The position numbers were made by a program, and so were the translations under genes. This document shows positions 32,150-41,003 of a DNA stretch of 64,000 nucleotides, piece by piece. The notes beneath the pieces were generated by a model that was not told where the DNA came from, ran no database searches, and saw nothing but the letters and a program-made list of their open reading frames with translations. Origin of the DNA: Pseudonocardia phyllosphaerae (GTDB lineage: Bacteria; Actinomycetota; Actinomycetes; Mycobacteriales; Pseudonocardiaceae); contig NZ_JBKGXS010000005.1 in NCBI RefSeq assembly GCF_046546475.1, positions 62,001 to 126,000 of the forward strand, read 5' to 3'. The first letter of the stretch is position 1. Each line of letters starts with the position of its first letter.

Positions 32150-34336
32150 ATGACGACGCTGGACCCGTCCGGCCCGGCTCTCGCCGGCGAGGAGGGGCAC
32201 GAGCGGCTCGACCGGCTGCTGGCCTCGGTCCCCGCCGACCCCGTCACCGCCGCCGACGAGCTCGCCCGGCACGCCTCCGCCGCGGCCGGGACCCCGGTGT
32301 CGGTCTGCGCCTGGCGCGACGGCCGCTGGTCGGTGCTCGCGGGCTCCGGGATCGGCGTCGCCGGGCTGCCGGTGGGCGGACCGGACACCGGCGCCGCCGA
32401 CGGCGCATCGGGCCTGGTCCACGGCCCGGACGGGCCCGCCGCGCTGTGCTGGGACCCCGACATCCGGCCCGGCCGCGAGGTACTCGCCCGGCTGCGGCAC
32501 GGGCGGGCGTGGCTGTCGCTGCAGCTGCAGGGCACCCGGGCCCGCGGCGAGATCGAGTCCGTCGCCGCGGAGACCGAGGCCGTCCGGGAGGTGTCGCGGC
32601 GGCTGCTGACCGTGCGCGACCTCGACCAGGTGCTGCTCACCGTCGCCGAGCAGACGCTGCGGCTGCTCGACTCCGACATCTGCGGGGTGATGCTGCGCGA
32701 GGACGACGTCGTCCGCATGCGCGCCTGCGTCGGCAACCGTGCCACCGAGACCGCACGGCTGCGGATGCACCGCGGCCAGGGCGTCGCCGGGCTGGTGTTC
32801 CTCACCGGGGAGCCCGCGCGCGTCGACTCCTACCTCGACGACCGCACGATCAGCGACGACTTCATGTCCCTGGCCGAGCGGGAGGAGACCCGCTCCGCGC
32901 TGGCCGTCCCGCTGCAGCTGCACGGCGAGTTCCTCGGCGTGCTGGAGGTGTGGCGGCGGCGTCGCTCGGTGTTCACCGACAACGACGTGCGCCGCATGGT
33001 CACTCTCGCCGACTTCGCCACGATCGCCATCGACAACGCCCGGCTGCACGACGAGCAGACCGCCGCCGCAGCCGAGCTGGGCCACGCCCACGACGCGCTG
33101 CAGCGCCACGTCGCCGTCGTCGACCGGGCGTCGCGGCTGCAGCAGGACCTGCTGCGCACCGTGATCGGCGGCGGCGGGCTGCCCGCGGTCGCCCGCGCCG
33201 TCGCCACCGAGCTGTGCTGCGAGATCGCCGTCTACGGCCCGGACGGCGAACGCGTCGCCGGGCACCGCTCACGCGACCTGGTCTCCCAGCTCCCGGCGGT
33301 GCTGCCCGTGACGACCGGCGGCAACGCCACCCCGACGCTGCGCAACCGGCAGGTCGTCGCCCGGCCGGTGCACGCCGACGGGGACCAGGTCGGCCAGATG
33401 CTCATCGCCCGCACCGGGCGCACCGACGATCTCGTCGACGTCGTCGCCGGGCAGGTGGCGATGGCCTGCTCGCTGGCGTTGCTGCGCGAGCGTGCCGCCG
33501 GACGGGCCCGCGCCGAGGCCGCCGAGCAGGTGCTGTGGGATCTGCTGCAGGGCCCCGTCGAGCACCGGATCGCCGCACGCACCCGGGCCCAGCAGCTCGG
33601 GGTGCACCTCACCGGCGGGTTGCGGGTGCTGCACGGCCGGATCGACGACCTCGCCGCCGTCGCCGCCGAGCACGGCTGGGACACCTCGCAGACCGACCGG
33701 GTCCGCCGCCGGGTACTGCGGATCGTCCGCACCCTGCACGGGCACGGGCTCGCCCTGGCCAGCCTGCGTGGCGACCTGATCGTCGGGATCGCCGCGGACC
33801 TGGATCGCAAGGCGGCCCGCGAGCTGGTGACCGCGTTCTCCGCGGCGATCCACGAGGAGCTGCCGGAGCTGCGGCTGACCTGGGGGATCAGCCGGGAGCG
33901 CCGCGAGGTCGTCGACCTGCCGAGCGCGTTGAACGAGGCCCGCACCGCGCTGTCGGCGGCCACCCGGTTCGGCGGGCAGGACGTGTTCCTCTACGAGGAG
34001 CTGGGGATCGTGCGGCTGCTGCTCGGCTCCGGCGACGACCCGGACCTGCAGACCTTCGTCGACGAGGTCACCGGTCCGCTGCTCGACTACGACCGGGACA
34101 ACGACGGCTCGCTGGTGCGCACCCTGCGCGCGTTCTTTGACGCCGACTGCTCGCAGAAGCTCGCGGCGGACCGGTTGTTCGTGCACCACAAGACGCTGCG
34201 CTACCGGCTGGAGCGGATCCGCCAGCTCACCGGACTGGACCTGAGCCGGCACGAGGACCGGATGCGGGCGGACTTCGCGCTGCGGCTGCTGCAGGTGACC
34301 CGGGCCGACGAGGACGAGGGCCCGGACCCGGTGTGA
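32150..34336 (+). CDS. GAF-containing PucR-family transcriptional regulator
   Basis: A 728-residue regulator. A GAF domain occupies about residues 145-300 (LLDSDICGVMLREDDVV; RSALAVPLQLHGEFLGVLEVW). A CdaR-like GGDEF-related domain lies near 460-600 and the PucR helix-turn-helix at the C-terminus (LAADRLFVHHKTLRYRLERI). It is the last gene of the BMC operon, 16 bp after the alcohol dehydrogenase. As the only regulator in the locus it is the natural candidate to bind GGACAA-N15-TTGTCC sites. An effector bound by the GAF domain is likely but unknown. Confidence 0.9.
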   Translation: MTTLDPSGPALAGEEGHERLDRLLASVPADPVTAADELARHASAAAGTPVSVCAWRDGRWSVLAGSGIGVAGLPVGGPDTGAADGASGLVHGPDGPAALCWDPDIRPGREVLARLRHGRAWLSLQLQGTRARGEIESVAAETEAVREVSRRLLTVRDLDQVLLTVAEQTLRLLDSDICGVMLREDDVVRMRACVGNRATETARLRMHRGQGVAGLVFLTGEPARVDSYLDDRTISDDFMSLAEREETRSALAVPLQLHGEFLGVLEVWRRRRSVFTDNDVRRMVTLADFATIAIDNARLHDEQTAAAAELGHAHDALQRHVAVVDRASRLQQDLLRTVIGGGGLPAVARAVATELCCEIAVYGPDGERVAGHRSRDLVSQLPAVLPVTTGGNATPTLRNRQVVARPVHADGDQVGQMLIARTGRTDDLVDVVAGQVAMACSLALLRERAAGRARAEAAEQVLWDLLQGPVEHRIAARTRAQQLGVHLTGGLRVLHGRIDDLAAVAAEHGWDTSQTDRVRRRVLRIVRTLHGHGLALASLRGDLIVGIAADLDRKAARELVTAFSAAIHEELPELRLTWGISRERREVVDLPSALNEARTALSAATRFGGQDVFLYEELGIVRLLLGSGDDPDLQTFVDEVTGPLLDYDRDNDGSLVRTLRAFFDADCSQKLAADRLFVHHKTLRYRLERIRQLTGLDLSRHEDRMRADFALRLLQVTRADEDEGPDPV

Positions 34337-34356
34337 GCCCGGGCGCCGTCGCCGGG

Positions 34357-34662
34357 TCAGCGGGGTGGCTGGACCGAGCCGGTCACCATCGTCTCGGTGT
34401 CCCCGGCCGGACGCGGGATGACGTGGCTGGTGTACAGCTCACCGGTCTGCGCTGCGGCGACCCGGCCCGCGGCGATGGCGGCGGTGACCGCGCCGACGTC
34501 CCCACGCACCAGCACCGACACCTGCCCGTTGCGCAGCGTGCGGTAGCCCTCGACCTCGACGTTCGCGGCCTTGACCATCGCGTCGGCGGCCTCGATCGCG
34601 CCGACCAGACCCCTCGTCTCGATCATGCCGAGCGCGGTGCCGGTGCGTCCTGCGTCCGCCAT
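34357..34662 (-). CDS. Second BMC-H hexameric shell protein
   Basis: A 101-residue BMC-domain protein closely related to the one at 26434 (ALGMIETRGLVGAIEAADAM; VRGDVGAVTAAIAAG; HVIPRP), presumably with a different pore: the loop reads LRNGQVSV instead of EIGGGLVT. The ATG at 34662 follows GAGAGGGGAC. It is convergent with the PucR gene and has its own regulon operator 82 bp upstream, so it can be induced in step with the main operon. Confidence 0.95.
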   Translation of the reverse strand: MADAGRTGTALGMIETRGLVGAIEAADAMVKAANVEVEGYRTLRNGQVSVLVRGDVGAVTAAIAAGRVAAAQTGELYTSHVIPRPAGDTETMVTGSVQPPR

Positions 34663-34744
34663 GGCCGTCCCCTCTCCCGAGCCGCGGACCGCCGTCGGTG
34701 CCGGTCCCATTCGCGAGGCTAGGCCGGACCCGTGGCGACGACGT

Positions 34745-34781
34745 TGTCCCGCAGGGACAACAGCAGGGGTGTCGGTTGTCC
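34745..34781. promoter_or_regulatory. Regulon operator, copy 4
   Basis: TGTCC-N5-GGACAA-N15-TTGTCC at 34745-34749, 34755-34760 and 34776-34781. The first two half-sites form a perfect 8-3-8 palindrome (GTTGTCCC-GCA-GGGACAAC, 34743-34761). It lies 82 bp before the second BMC-H gene. Confidence 0.75.
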
Positions 34782-34853
34782 CCGGATGCCTGCGTCGCCG
34801 ACGTCCGCGGGGTGTCGCGCCCGCCGAGCGCCTCCGGCCCGGATGGTGGGAGC

Positions 34854-35057
34854 TCAGTCGGCCGGTTCGGCGTCGACGCCGGTGTTCTCGTCGTCGCCGG
34901 CCGGGGTCGGCTCCTCGTCGTCCCGGTCCCGGTCCTCGGGTTCGCGCTCGCCGAGGATCCGCTGTTCGGCCTCGTCGAGGGCGCGCTGCGGGTCCTGGCG
35001 GGCCTCCTCCGGGGAGAGGCCACGTGCGTCGCTGTCCTGGGAGTCGTGGTCGGTCAC
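34854..35057 (-). CDS. Small acidic hypothetical protein
   Basis: A 67-residue, strongly acidic, probably disordered protein (about a third Asp/Glu). The GTG at 35057 was chosen because the region upstream reads as non-coding; no strong ribosome site is seen. The central helix LSPEEARQDPQRALDEAEQR is the only ordered-looking part. Function unknown. Confidence 0.5.
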   Translation of the reverse strand: MTDHDSQDSDARGLSPEEARQDPQRALDEAEQRILGEREPEDRDRDDEEPTPAGDDENTGVDAEPAD

Positions 35058-35169
35058 GGCAGGGGAGTACCCGCGACGGGGCCCCGCGTCACCCACCGAG
35101 GGGCCGTGTCGCTTCTGCGCCGTCCTCGCGCCGTTCCCGTGTCCGTCGTGTCGTGGAGCTGCGCCCGCC

Positions 35170-35232
35170 GAACGCGCACCCGTTCCGGGGACGCTCACCT
35201 GGTCGGCTGCGCGTTCGCGGAACGGGTGCGCG
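35170..35232. terminator. Overlapping, mutually exclusive hairpins downstream of the FAD reductase gene
   Basis: A perfect 15-bp stem pairs 35173-35187 with 35218-35232. A perfect 9-bp alternative pairs 35170-35178 with 35208-35216; the two share a left arm. It lies 66 bp after the end of the minus-strand reductase gene and is most simply a terminator. The rest of the 240-bp spacer 35058-35297 shows nothing else. Confidence 0.5.
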
Positions 35233-35297
35233 GCTGCGGACCGGCCCGGCGGACCGGCCTGCGGCTCGGCGGCCTGCGGGCCGGCTCCGGGCCGGTC

Positions 35298-36485
35298 TCA
35301 GGCGTCGGACCAGGCCGGGTCGCCGGGGACGTCGGACGCCGGCGCGTTGGTGCGCACCAGCTCGGTGCCCTTCTCGAAGTCCTCGTCGGCCTGATACGTC
35401 GCGACGGCGCAGACGGTGCCGTCCTTCTGGTACCAGGCGGTGAACCCGCCGTCCGGGTGCTCGACGAACGCGACCCGGTCGAAGCCGTCGCCCCAGCCGG
35501 TGTACTGCAGCGAGTACTCGCCGAGGTCGGTCCAGAAGCCGGGCGGGGTGTCCCAGGTGGCCTCGCCGCCCGCGGCGGTGGTGCCGGCGATGCCGCCCAT
35601 GGTCTCGGCGTCGTCCCAGTGCTCGACGGCGAGGTGCCGGCCCGCGGCGGCGTTGCGCGCGTAGGCGACGTCCCCTGCGGCCAGCACCCCCGGCACATCG
35701 GTGCGCATGTGCTCGTCGACGACTACCCGCTTGTGCTCGACCGGCAGCCCGGCGTCGTCGGCCAGCTCCGAGCGGGGCGCAGCACCCGCCGCGACCAGCA
35801 CCACGTCCGCGGCGACCGGGTCACCGCCGTCGATGTGCACCAGGCGCCGCCCGTCGACGACCTCGATCGAGGTCACCTCGGCGGAGCCGCGCATCAGCAC
35901 GTTCTCCTGCCGCAGCCAGCGCCCGATCTCGGTCCCGACCCGCTCGCCGAGGCGCGCGGCCTGCGGCACCGCCTCCCGCCCGACGAGGGTCACGGTGAGC
36001 CCGCGGCGGGCCAGCGACACCGCCACCTCGCAGCCGATGAACCCCGACCCGACGACGACGGCGGTCTCCGCGCCGTCGAGGGAGTCGATCAGGTTGCGGG
36101 CACTGGCCAGGCTGCGCAGGTGGTGGGCCTCGTCGTCACCGGGGATGGGCAGGTGCACCGGGCCGGCGCCGGTGGCGAGGATGCACTGCTGCCAGGTGAC
36201 GGTCTGCCCGTCGACGGTCGCGGTGCGTTCCTTCGGGGCGAGTTCGGTGACCGTGGTGCCGGTGCGCAGCTCGACGCCGTCGAGGTCACCGAGCGGCAGG
36301 TCGTCGGCGGTCGTCTCGCCGACCAGCAGCTCCTTGGACAGCGAGGGGCGGAAGTAGGGCGCGGTGTCGTCGTCGGAGACGACGAGGATCGGTCCTGCGC
36401 CGCCGTTGTCCCGGTAGGACGCGGCGGCCTGGTGCGCGGCCGGGCCGCCGCCGACGACGAGAAGGTCCACTGTCGTGTCGCTCAT
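35298..36485 (-). CDS. FAD-dependent pyridine nucleotide-disulfide-type oxidoreductase (ferredoxin reductase-like)
   Basis: A 395-residue flavoprotein. FAD motif VVGGGPAAHQAA at the N-terminus, ILATGA near residue 105, NAD(P)H motif VVVGSGFIGCEVA near 142 and the second FAD motif VLAAGDVA near 270. The architecture matches ferredoxin/rubredoxin reductases and apoptosis-inducing-factor-like enzymes; no redox-active Cys pair is seen. No ferredoxin gene is adjacent. Confidence 0.9.
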   Translation of the reverse strand: MSDTTVDLLVVGGGPAAHQAAASYRDNGGAGPILVVSDDDTAPYFRPSLSKELLVGETTADDLPLGDLDGVELRTGTTVTELAPKERTATVDGQTVTWQQCILATGAGPVHLPIPGDDEAHHLRSLASARNLIDSLDGAETAVVVGSGFIGCEVAVSLARRGLTVTLVGREAVPQAARLGERVGTEIGRWLRQENVLMRGSAEVTSIEVVDGRRLVHIDGGDPVAADVVLVAAGAAPRSELADDAGLPVEHKRVVVDEHMRTDVPGVLAAGDVAYARNAAAGRHLAVEHWDDAETMGGIAGTTAAGGEATWDTPPGFWTDLGEYSLQYTGWGDGFDRVAFVEHPDGGFTAWYQKDGTVCAVATYQADEDFEKGTELVRTNAPASDVPGDPAWSDA

Positions 36486-36522
36486 GGGAAGGGGTTACCC
36501 GCACGGCGCGCTCCCACGCACC

Positions 36523-36612
36523 CCGCGCGCGAACCGGCACCCGCACGCGAACCGGCACCCGCGCGCGAACCGGCACGCGCGCGCGAATGGGCACGCGCGC
36601 GCGAACGGGCAG
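36523..36612. repeat. Five 18-bp tandem repeats
   Basis: Five consecutive 18-bp units of the form CCGCGCGCGAACCGGCAC, with one to four changes in copies 2, 4 and 5. They lie in the 164-bp spacer between the reductase start and the end of the Pls-like gene. There are no unique spacers between units. Confidence 0.85.
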
Positions 36613-36649
36613 CTGTATCCGACCGGGCACCGGGACGGGCCGGGAACCC

Positions 36650-39600
36650 TCAGGTGACCGGGCCGGCCGGGTTGCCCCGCCACACCGCACCGGCGCCGAC
36701 CCGCTCGCCCTTCATCAGGAACGAGTCCGGGTCCAGCACCGCACCGTCGCCGATCCCGGTGTCGTAGTGCACGAACGCGCCCGCGCCGAGGGTGACGCCG
36801 TCGCCGATCCGGATGTGGTCGGAGCGGAAGATCCCGTCCTCCATCGAGTGCGCCTGCAGCACGACCCCGGCGCCGAGCGTGGCGTCGTCGCCGATCTCGA
36901 CCAGGGTCTTCTCGCTGATGCTGACGCCGTCGTCGAACACCCGGCGGCCGATCCGCACCCCCAGCAGCCGCCAGGCGAACGCCTTGAACGGTGTCCCGTT
37001 GAGCAGCGAGGGCTGGATCGACAGCTTCCAGAACCGCTCGTGCCACCAGAAGTAGCGGTCGTAGATCGAGCAGTAGCGCGGGGTCAGCCGCCGGAACCCG
37101 GTGACCGCCCGCTCGACGAGTACCGCGACGGCCAGGTCGGCCACCGCGGCCCCGAGCGCACCGAGACCGACGGCGAGCGGCCCGGCGATGGGCAGTGCCG
37201 CCGCCGCGACCAGCCCGACGGTGAGCACCAGGTGGAACCGGACCCAGGTGACGAGCAGGAACAGCGCCATCGTCACCAGGTTGTGCCGGTCCTTCGCGGC
37301 GAGCCGCTCCCGCAGCCGTGCCGGGGTGAGGGTGAACCGCGGGTCCTCGGTGCGGGCGCGGGGGAACTCGAACGCCGGGGAGCCGAGCAGCCCGACGTCG
37401 CGGCGGATCGGGCCGTCGGCGGGGACCATCGTCTTCGTGCCGACCAGGCAGCCGTCGCCGATCCGGCTCCCGGCCGGGACCGACAGCACGTTGCCGAGGA
37501 AGCAGTCGGCGCCCAGCGTGGCCGGGACCAGCCGGAACGAGGTGGCCGAGAACTCCGCGGTCTCGAAGGAGACGCCGTCGGAGACCATCGTGTTCGGGCC
37601 GACCGACACCAGGTGCGGGACCTCGTGGGAGACGTCGGCGCCGAAGTTCGAGCCGGTCTGCCCGCCGCGCCCGATCCGGTAGCCGACCAGCCGGAGATAG
37701 CCGACGACGTACGAGCTGTCCCCGAACAGCTGCACGTACAACGGCACGTTGCTCAGCGCGGCGATCGTCCGTTCGCACCAGTGGGCGAACCCGTACAGCG
37801 GGTGCACCCGCTCCGGGCGGACGAGCAGCGCCACCGCCCGCGGCAGCACGGCGACCGCGAGCAGGCCCGCGAGCAGCGTCGCGGCGAGGAACCCGGCCGA
37901 CCAGGCGAGCCCGGCTCCGGAGAAGCAGAGCCGCAGCAGGTCGGCGGGCCCCAGGCCGTCGATCAGTGCGGTGATCCGCGGCCCGTCGCCGACGAGCCGG
38001 TCGGCCAGGGTCAGCACGGCCGGGGCGGTGAGCAGCGGGACGAGCAGCTGCAGCGTCGCGAACACGACGCGGCGCAGCCGGGTCACCCGCGCCGGGGCGG
38101 GCCCGCGGAAGTCCGAACCGCACGCGACGGCGGGGGAGCCGGCGTAGGCCAGCCCGTCCGGGACCCGCACACCCCGCGGCAGCGACGACGCGTGCCCGAG
38201 CTGGGCGTACGCCCCCACCGCGGAGCCGACGTCGAGGTGGGTGGACTCGGCGACGACCGCGCCGGCCCCGATGGTGACCGGCCCGGTGACGATCGTCCCG
38301 GCCTCGGCCCGGTACCCGGTGAACGAGCTGCGCTTGCGGACCACGGCGCCCTCGCCGATCTCGAGCAGGTCGGTGCAGACCGGGGTCGTGCGGGAGAACA
38401 CCACCGCGCCGCGCCCGACCCGCGCACCGAGCGCCCGCAGGTGCACCAGGTAGAGCGGGGACCCGGCGAACAGCAGCATCGGGCTGGTCCGCAGCAGCGT
38501 CGTGACCAGCCAGAACCGCAGGTACTGCGGGCTCCAGATCCGGATCTCGGAAGGCTTCCAGCGACCGACGAGCAGCCACTTCGCCGCGACCGGGACCACC
38601 GCGAGCACCGCGAAGGTGACGGCCAGGGCGGCGACGCCACGGCCGTAGAGGTCCAGGGCGCCGGTGGCGTCGTCGAGCCACTCGACGTCGCCCCACAGCA
38701 GCGTCGCCGCGACCGCGGCACCCAGCACGAGCAGCAGCAGCTGCGCGGCCCCGCAGGCCAGGTACTCCCAGCGGCGCGGCCGGGACGGGGTGTGCCGGGC
38801 GGCCGGACACGGCTCCGGCGCGGTGGCAGCGGTGTCGGTAGTGTCCAGGTGGGCGGCGAGCGCGCGCACCGTCGGGTTGAGGTAGAGCCGGCGCATCCCC
38901 AGCGTGCAACCGGGCCCGCGCTGCTCACGCACCCGCGCGGCGAACTGGGCCAGGGTCAGCGAGTCCGCCCGCAGGTCGTCGACCAGGTGGGCCTCGACCG
39001 ACACCGCGGGCACCCCGAGCAGGTCGGCCAGCAGCGCCGCGAGCGCGGCCTCGGACCCGGTCGCCGGGGCGACGACGGCCCCGGCGTCGCGCACCGTCGG
39101 GGCGGGAAGCGCGCCGCGGTCGACCTTCCCGCTGGTCGTCGTCGGGATCACCGCGAGCGGTTCGACGAACGCCGGGACCATGTGCGACGGCAGTCGGTCC
39201 CGCAGCTGCGCGGTGACCTCCCCGGCGTCGACGCGGCCGGCGCCGGGCCCGGCCCGGTAGAACGCGACCAGCTCCTTCACCCCGGGCCGCGGCTCGTGCA
39301 CCGCGACGGCCGCCTGGGCGACCCCGGGCAGCGCCATCAGCACCGCCTCGACCTCCGACAGCTCCACCCGGAAACCGCGGATCTTGACCTGGCCGTCGGC
39401 GCGGCCGACGAAGCTCAGACCGGCCGGCTCGGCGCGCACCAGGTCACCGGAGCGGTAGGCGCGGTCCCAGCCGAGTACCGGGACGGCGGGGAACCGGTCG
39501 AGGTCCTTGGCCCGGTCCAGGTAGCGGGCGGTACCGACCCCGGCGATCAGCAGCTCGCCGACGTCGCCGTCGGGCACCGGCATGCCCGTCGCCGGGTCGA

Positions 39601-40618
39601 CGACGGCCAGCTCCCACCCGGCCAGCGGCAGGCCGATCCGGACGGGCCCGTCGGCGTCGAGCCGGGCCGCGCAGGCGACGACGGTGGCCTCGGTCGGCCC
39701 GTAGGTGTTCCAGACCTCGCCGCAGGCACGGGCGAGCCGGTGCGCCAGCGGCTCCGGGCAGGCCTCGCCACCGAGGATCAGCAGCCGGATGCCGCGCAGC
39801 TGCTCGGCCGTCCAGAGCCCGGCCAGAGTCGGGACGGTGGACACGACGGTGATCCGCTGCTCGACGAGCCAGTCGCCGAACTCGGTCCCGGAGCGGACCA
39901 GCGCCCGCGGGGCCGGGACCAGGCAGGCGCCGTGCCGCCAGGCCAGCCACATCTCCTCGCAGGAGGCGTCGAAGGCCACCGACAAACCGGCGAGCACCCG
40001 GTCGCCGGGCCCGAGCGGGGCGTCGCGGCAGAACAGGCCTGCCTCGGCGTCGACGAAGGCGGCGGCACTGCGGTGGGTCACCGCGACACCCTTGGGCCTG
40101 CCGGTGGAGCCGGAGGTGAAGATGACCCAGGCGTCGTCGGCCGGGCCAGGTCCGGTCACCGCGGTCCCGCCCCGCGGCGGCACCGGGCCCCGCAGCACCC
40201 GCAGGTCCTCCTCGATCACCGCGCAGGCACCGGCCTCGGTGACCACGGTGCGGACCCGCTCGGCCGGGTCGTCGGCGTCGACCGGGACGTAGGCGGCGCC
40301 GGACCGCAGCACGGCGAGGACCGCGACGTAGAGGTCGACGGTCCCCGACGGGACCCGGATGCCGACCCGGTCGCCCGGCCCGATCCCGAGCCCGCCCAGG
40401 CGCGCCGCGAGGTCCTCCACCGCTGCGCGCAGCGACCGGTAGGTCAGCGTCCGGTCGGCGCCCTCGATCGCCGGGGCGTCCGGGAAACGGGCCACGGTCG
40501 TCGCGAGGACGTCCCAGAGGGTCCGGGGCGGAGTCGCGGGCCCGCCGGAGAGCACACCGGGGCGGAAAGCGGGTGAAACCGGGCGCAGAGGAACGGTGCC
40601 CGGGCCGTACTGCAGCAT
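36650..40618 (-). CDS. Pls/PosA-type membrane-bound NRPS-like poly-amino-acid synthetase
   Basis: A 1322-residue protein with the architecture of epsilon-poly-L-lysine synthetase. Adenylation domain (about residues 35-510): IFTSGSTGRPKGVAVTH, NTYGPTEATV, YRSGDLVR, SGKVDRGALP. Thiolation domain with Ser in DDLRADSLTL (about 530-600). Then about six membrane segments alternating with three soluble domains bearing hexapeptide-repeat-like strands (IGEGAVVRKRSSF; IGDGVTLGAGAFVHYDTGIGDG). By PheA alignment I read the specificity residues as D-A-E-S-I-G-T-V-V-K; the Glu at position 239 fits a basic side chain, but this is inference. GAAGGA precedes the ATG. Product: a short isopeptide-linked homopolymer of a basic amino acid, predicted. 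Confidence 0.88.
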   Translation of the reverse strand: MLQYGPGTVPLRPVSPAFRPGVLSGGPATPPRTLWDVLATTVARFPDAPAIEGADRTLTYRSLRAAVEDLAARLGGLGIGPGDRVGIRVPSGTVDLYVAVLAVLRSGAAYVPVDADDPAERVRTVVTEAGACAVIEEDLRVLRGPVPPRGGTAVTGPGPADDAWVIFTSGSTGRPKGVAVTHRSAAAFVDAEAGLFCRDAPLGPGDRVLAGLSVAFDASCEEMWLAWRHGACLVPAPRALVRSGTEFGDWLVEQRITVVSTVPTLAGLWTAEQLRGIRLLILGGEACPEPLAHRLARACGEVWNTYGPTEATVVACAARLDADGPVRIGLPLAGWELAVVDPATGMPVPDGDVGELLIAGVGTARYLDRAKDLDRFPAVPVLGWDRAYRSGDLVRAEPAGLSFVGRADGQVKIRGFRVELSEVEAVLMALPGVAQAAVAVHEPRPGVKELVAFYRAGPGAGRVDAGEVTAQLRDRLPSHMVPAFVEPLAVIPTTTSGKVDRGALPAPTVRDAGAVVAPATGSEAALAALLADLLGVPAVSVEAHLVDDLRADSLTLAQFAARVREQRGPGCTLGMRRLYLNPTVRALAAHLDTTDTAATAPEPCPAARHTPSRPRRWEYLACGAAQLLLLVLGAAVAATLLWGDVEWLDDATGALDLYGRGVAALAVTFAVLAVVPVAAKWLLVGRWKPSEIRIWSPQYLRFWLVTTLLRTSPMLLFAGSPLYLVHLRALGARVGRGAVVFSRTTPVCTDLLEIGEGAVVRKRSSFTGYRAEAGTIVTGPVTIGAGAVVAESTHLDVGSAVGAYAQLGHASSLPRGVRVPDGLAYAGSPAVACGSDFRGPAPARVTRLRRVVFATLQLLVPLLTAPAVLTLADRLVGDGPRITALIDGLGPADLLRLCFSGAGLAWSAGFLAATLLAGLLAVAVLPRAVALLVRPERVHPLYGFAHWCERTIAALSNVPLYVQLFGDSSYVVGYLRLVGYRIGRGGQTGSNFGADVSHEVPHLVSVGPNTMVSDGVSFETAEFSATSFRLVPATLGADCFLGNVLSVPAGSRIGDGCLVGTKTMVPADGPIRRDVGLLGSPAFEFPRARTEDPRFTLTPARLRERLAAKDRHNLVTMALFLLVTWVRFHLVLTVGLVAAAALPIAGPLAVGLGALGAAVADLAVAVLVERAVTGFRRLTPRYCSIYDRYFWWHERFWKLSIQPSLLNGTPFKAFAWRLLGVRIGRRVFDDGVSISEKTLVEIGDDATLGAGVVLQAHSMEDGIFRSDHIRIGDGVTLGAGAFVHYDTGIGDGAVLDPDSFLMKGERVGAGAVWRGNPAGPVT

Positions 40619-40708
40619 GACGGTCCTTCGGGAAACGGGGCATGGACGTTTCTGTGGAATGGCTGCCGTCGACATTACGCACACGATTTCGCCGTGTCGA
40701 TGAAGGGG

Positions 40709-40720
40709 GTTCGTACGAAC
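40709..40720. promoter_or_regulatory. Perfect 12-bp palindrome in the Pls/deacetylase divergent promoter
   Basis: GTTCGTACGAAC lies midway in the 385-bp spacer between the divergent synthetase and deacetylase genes. No regulator gene is adjacent, so it is offered only as a candidate operator. The remainder of the spacer (40619-41003) shows no gene. Confidence 0.35.
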
Positions 40721-41003
40721 GTCGAACGTCGCAGACGAAGCGTTGGCCTGCGACGAAGCCGGATGCAGTGCAGACGGAAACTGTCGGCGCGAGCAGGCGG
40801 AGATGGTCATTCCGGGCGGTGGGTACACGATGGTTAGGGGTGGGTTATCGGCCGGGAAGAATTGTGTTGTGCAGCCGGCTCCGGTTCCCGGAGGGAAAGT
40901 TCCGGCCATGCCACGTTCACCCGTCGTACCGGGTGTCGGCGCAGCCGGATGCGGACCTGATCGTGAATGATTCGCACCGACGCCGCAGAACACGGGAGGG
41001 GTC

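Noticed and set aside
25998..34662. Classical Pdu, Eut or glycyl-radical microcompartment
   Set aside because: No diol dehydratase, ammonia lyase, glycyl-radical enzyme, phosphotransacylase or B12 gene is present.
36523..36612. CRISPR-like array
   Set aside because: The 18-bp units are directly adjacent without unique spacers and no cas gene is present; it is a simple tandem repeat.
36587..40576. Very long plus-strand open frame opposite the Pls-like synthetase
   Set aside because: It is antisense to a clearly functional gene, is rich in Arg/Gly/Asp/His without domains, and reflects GC-rich third-codon bias.
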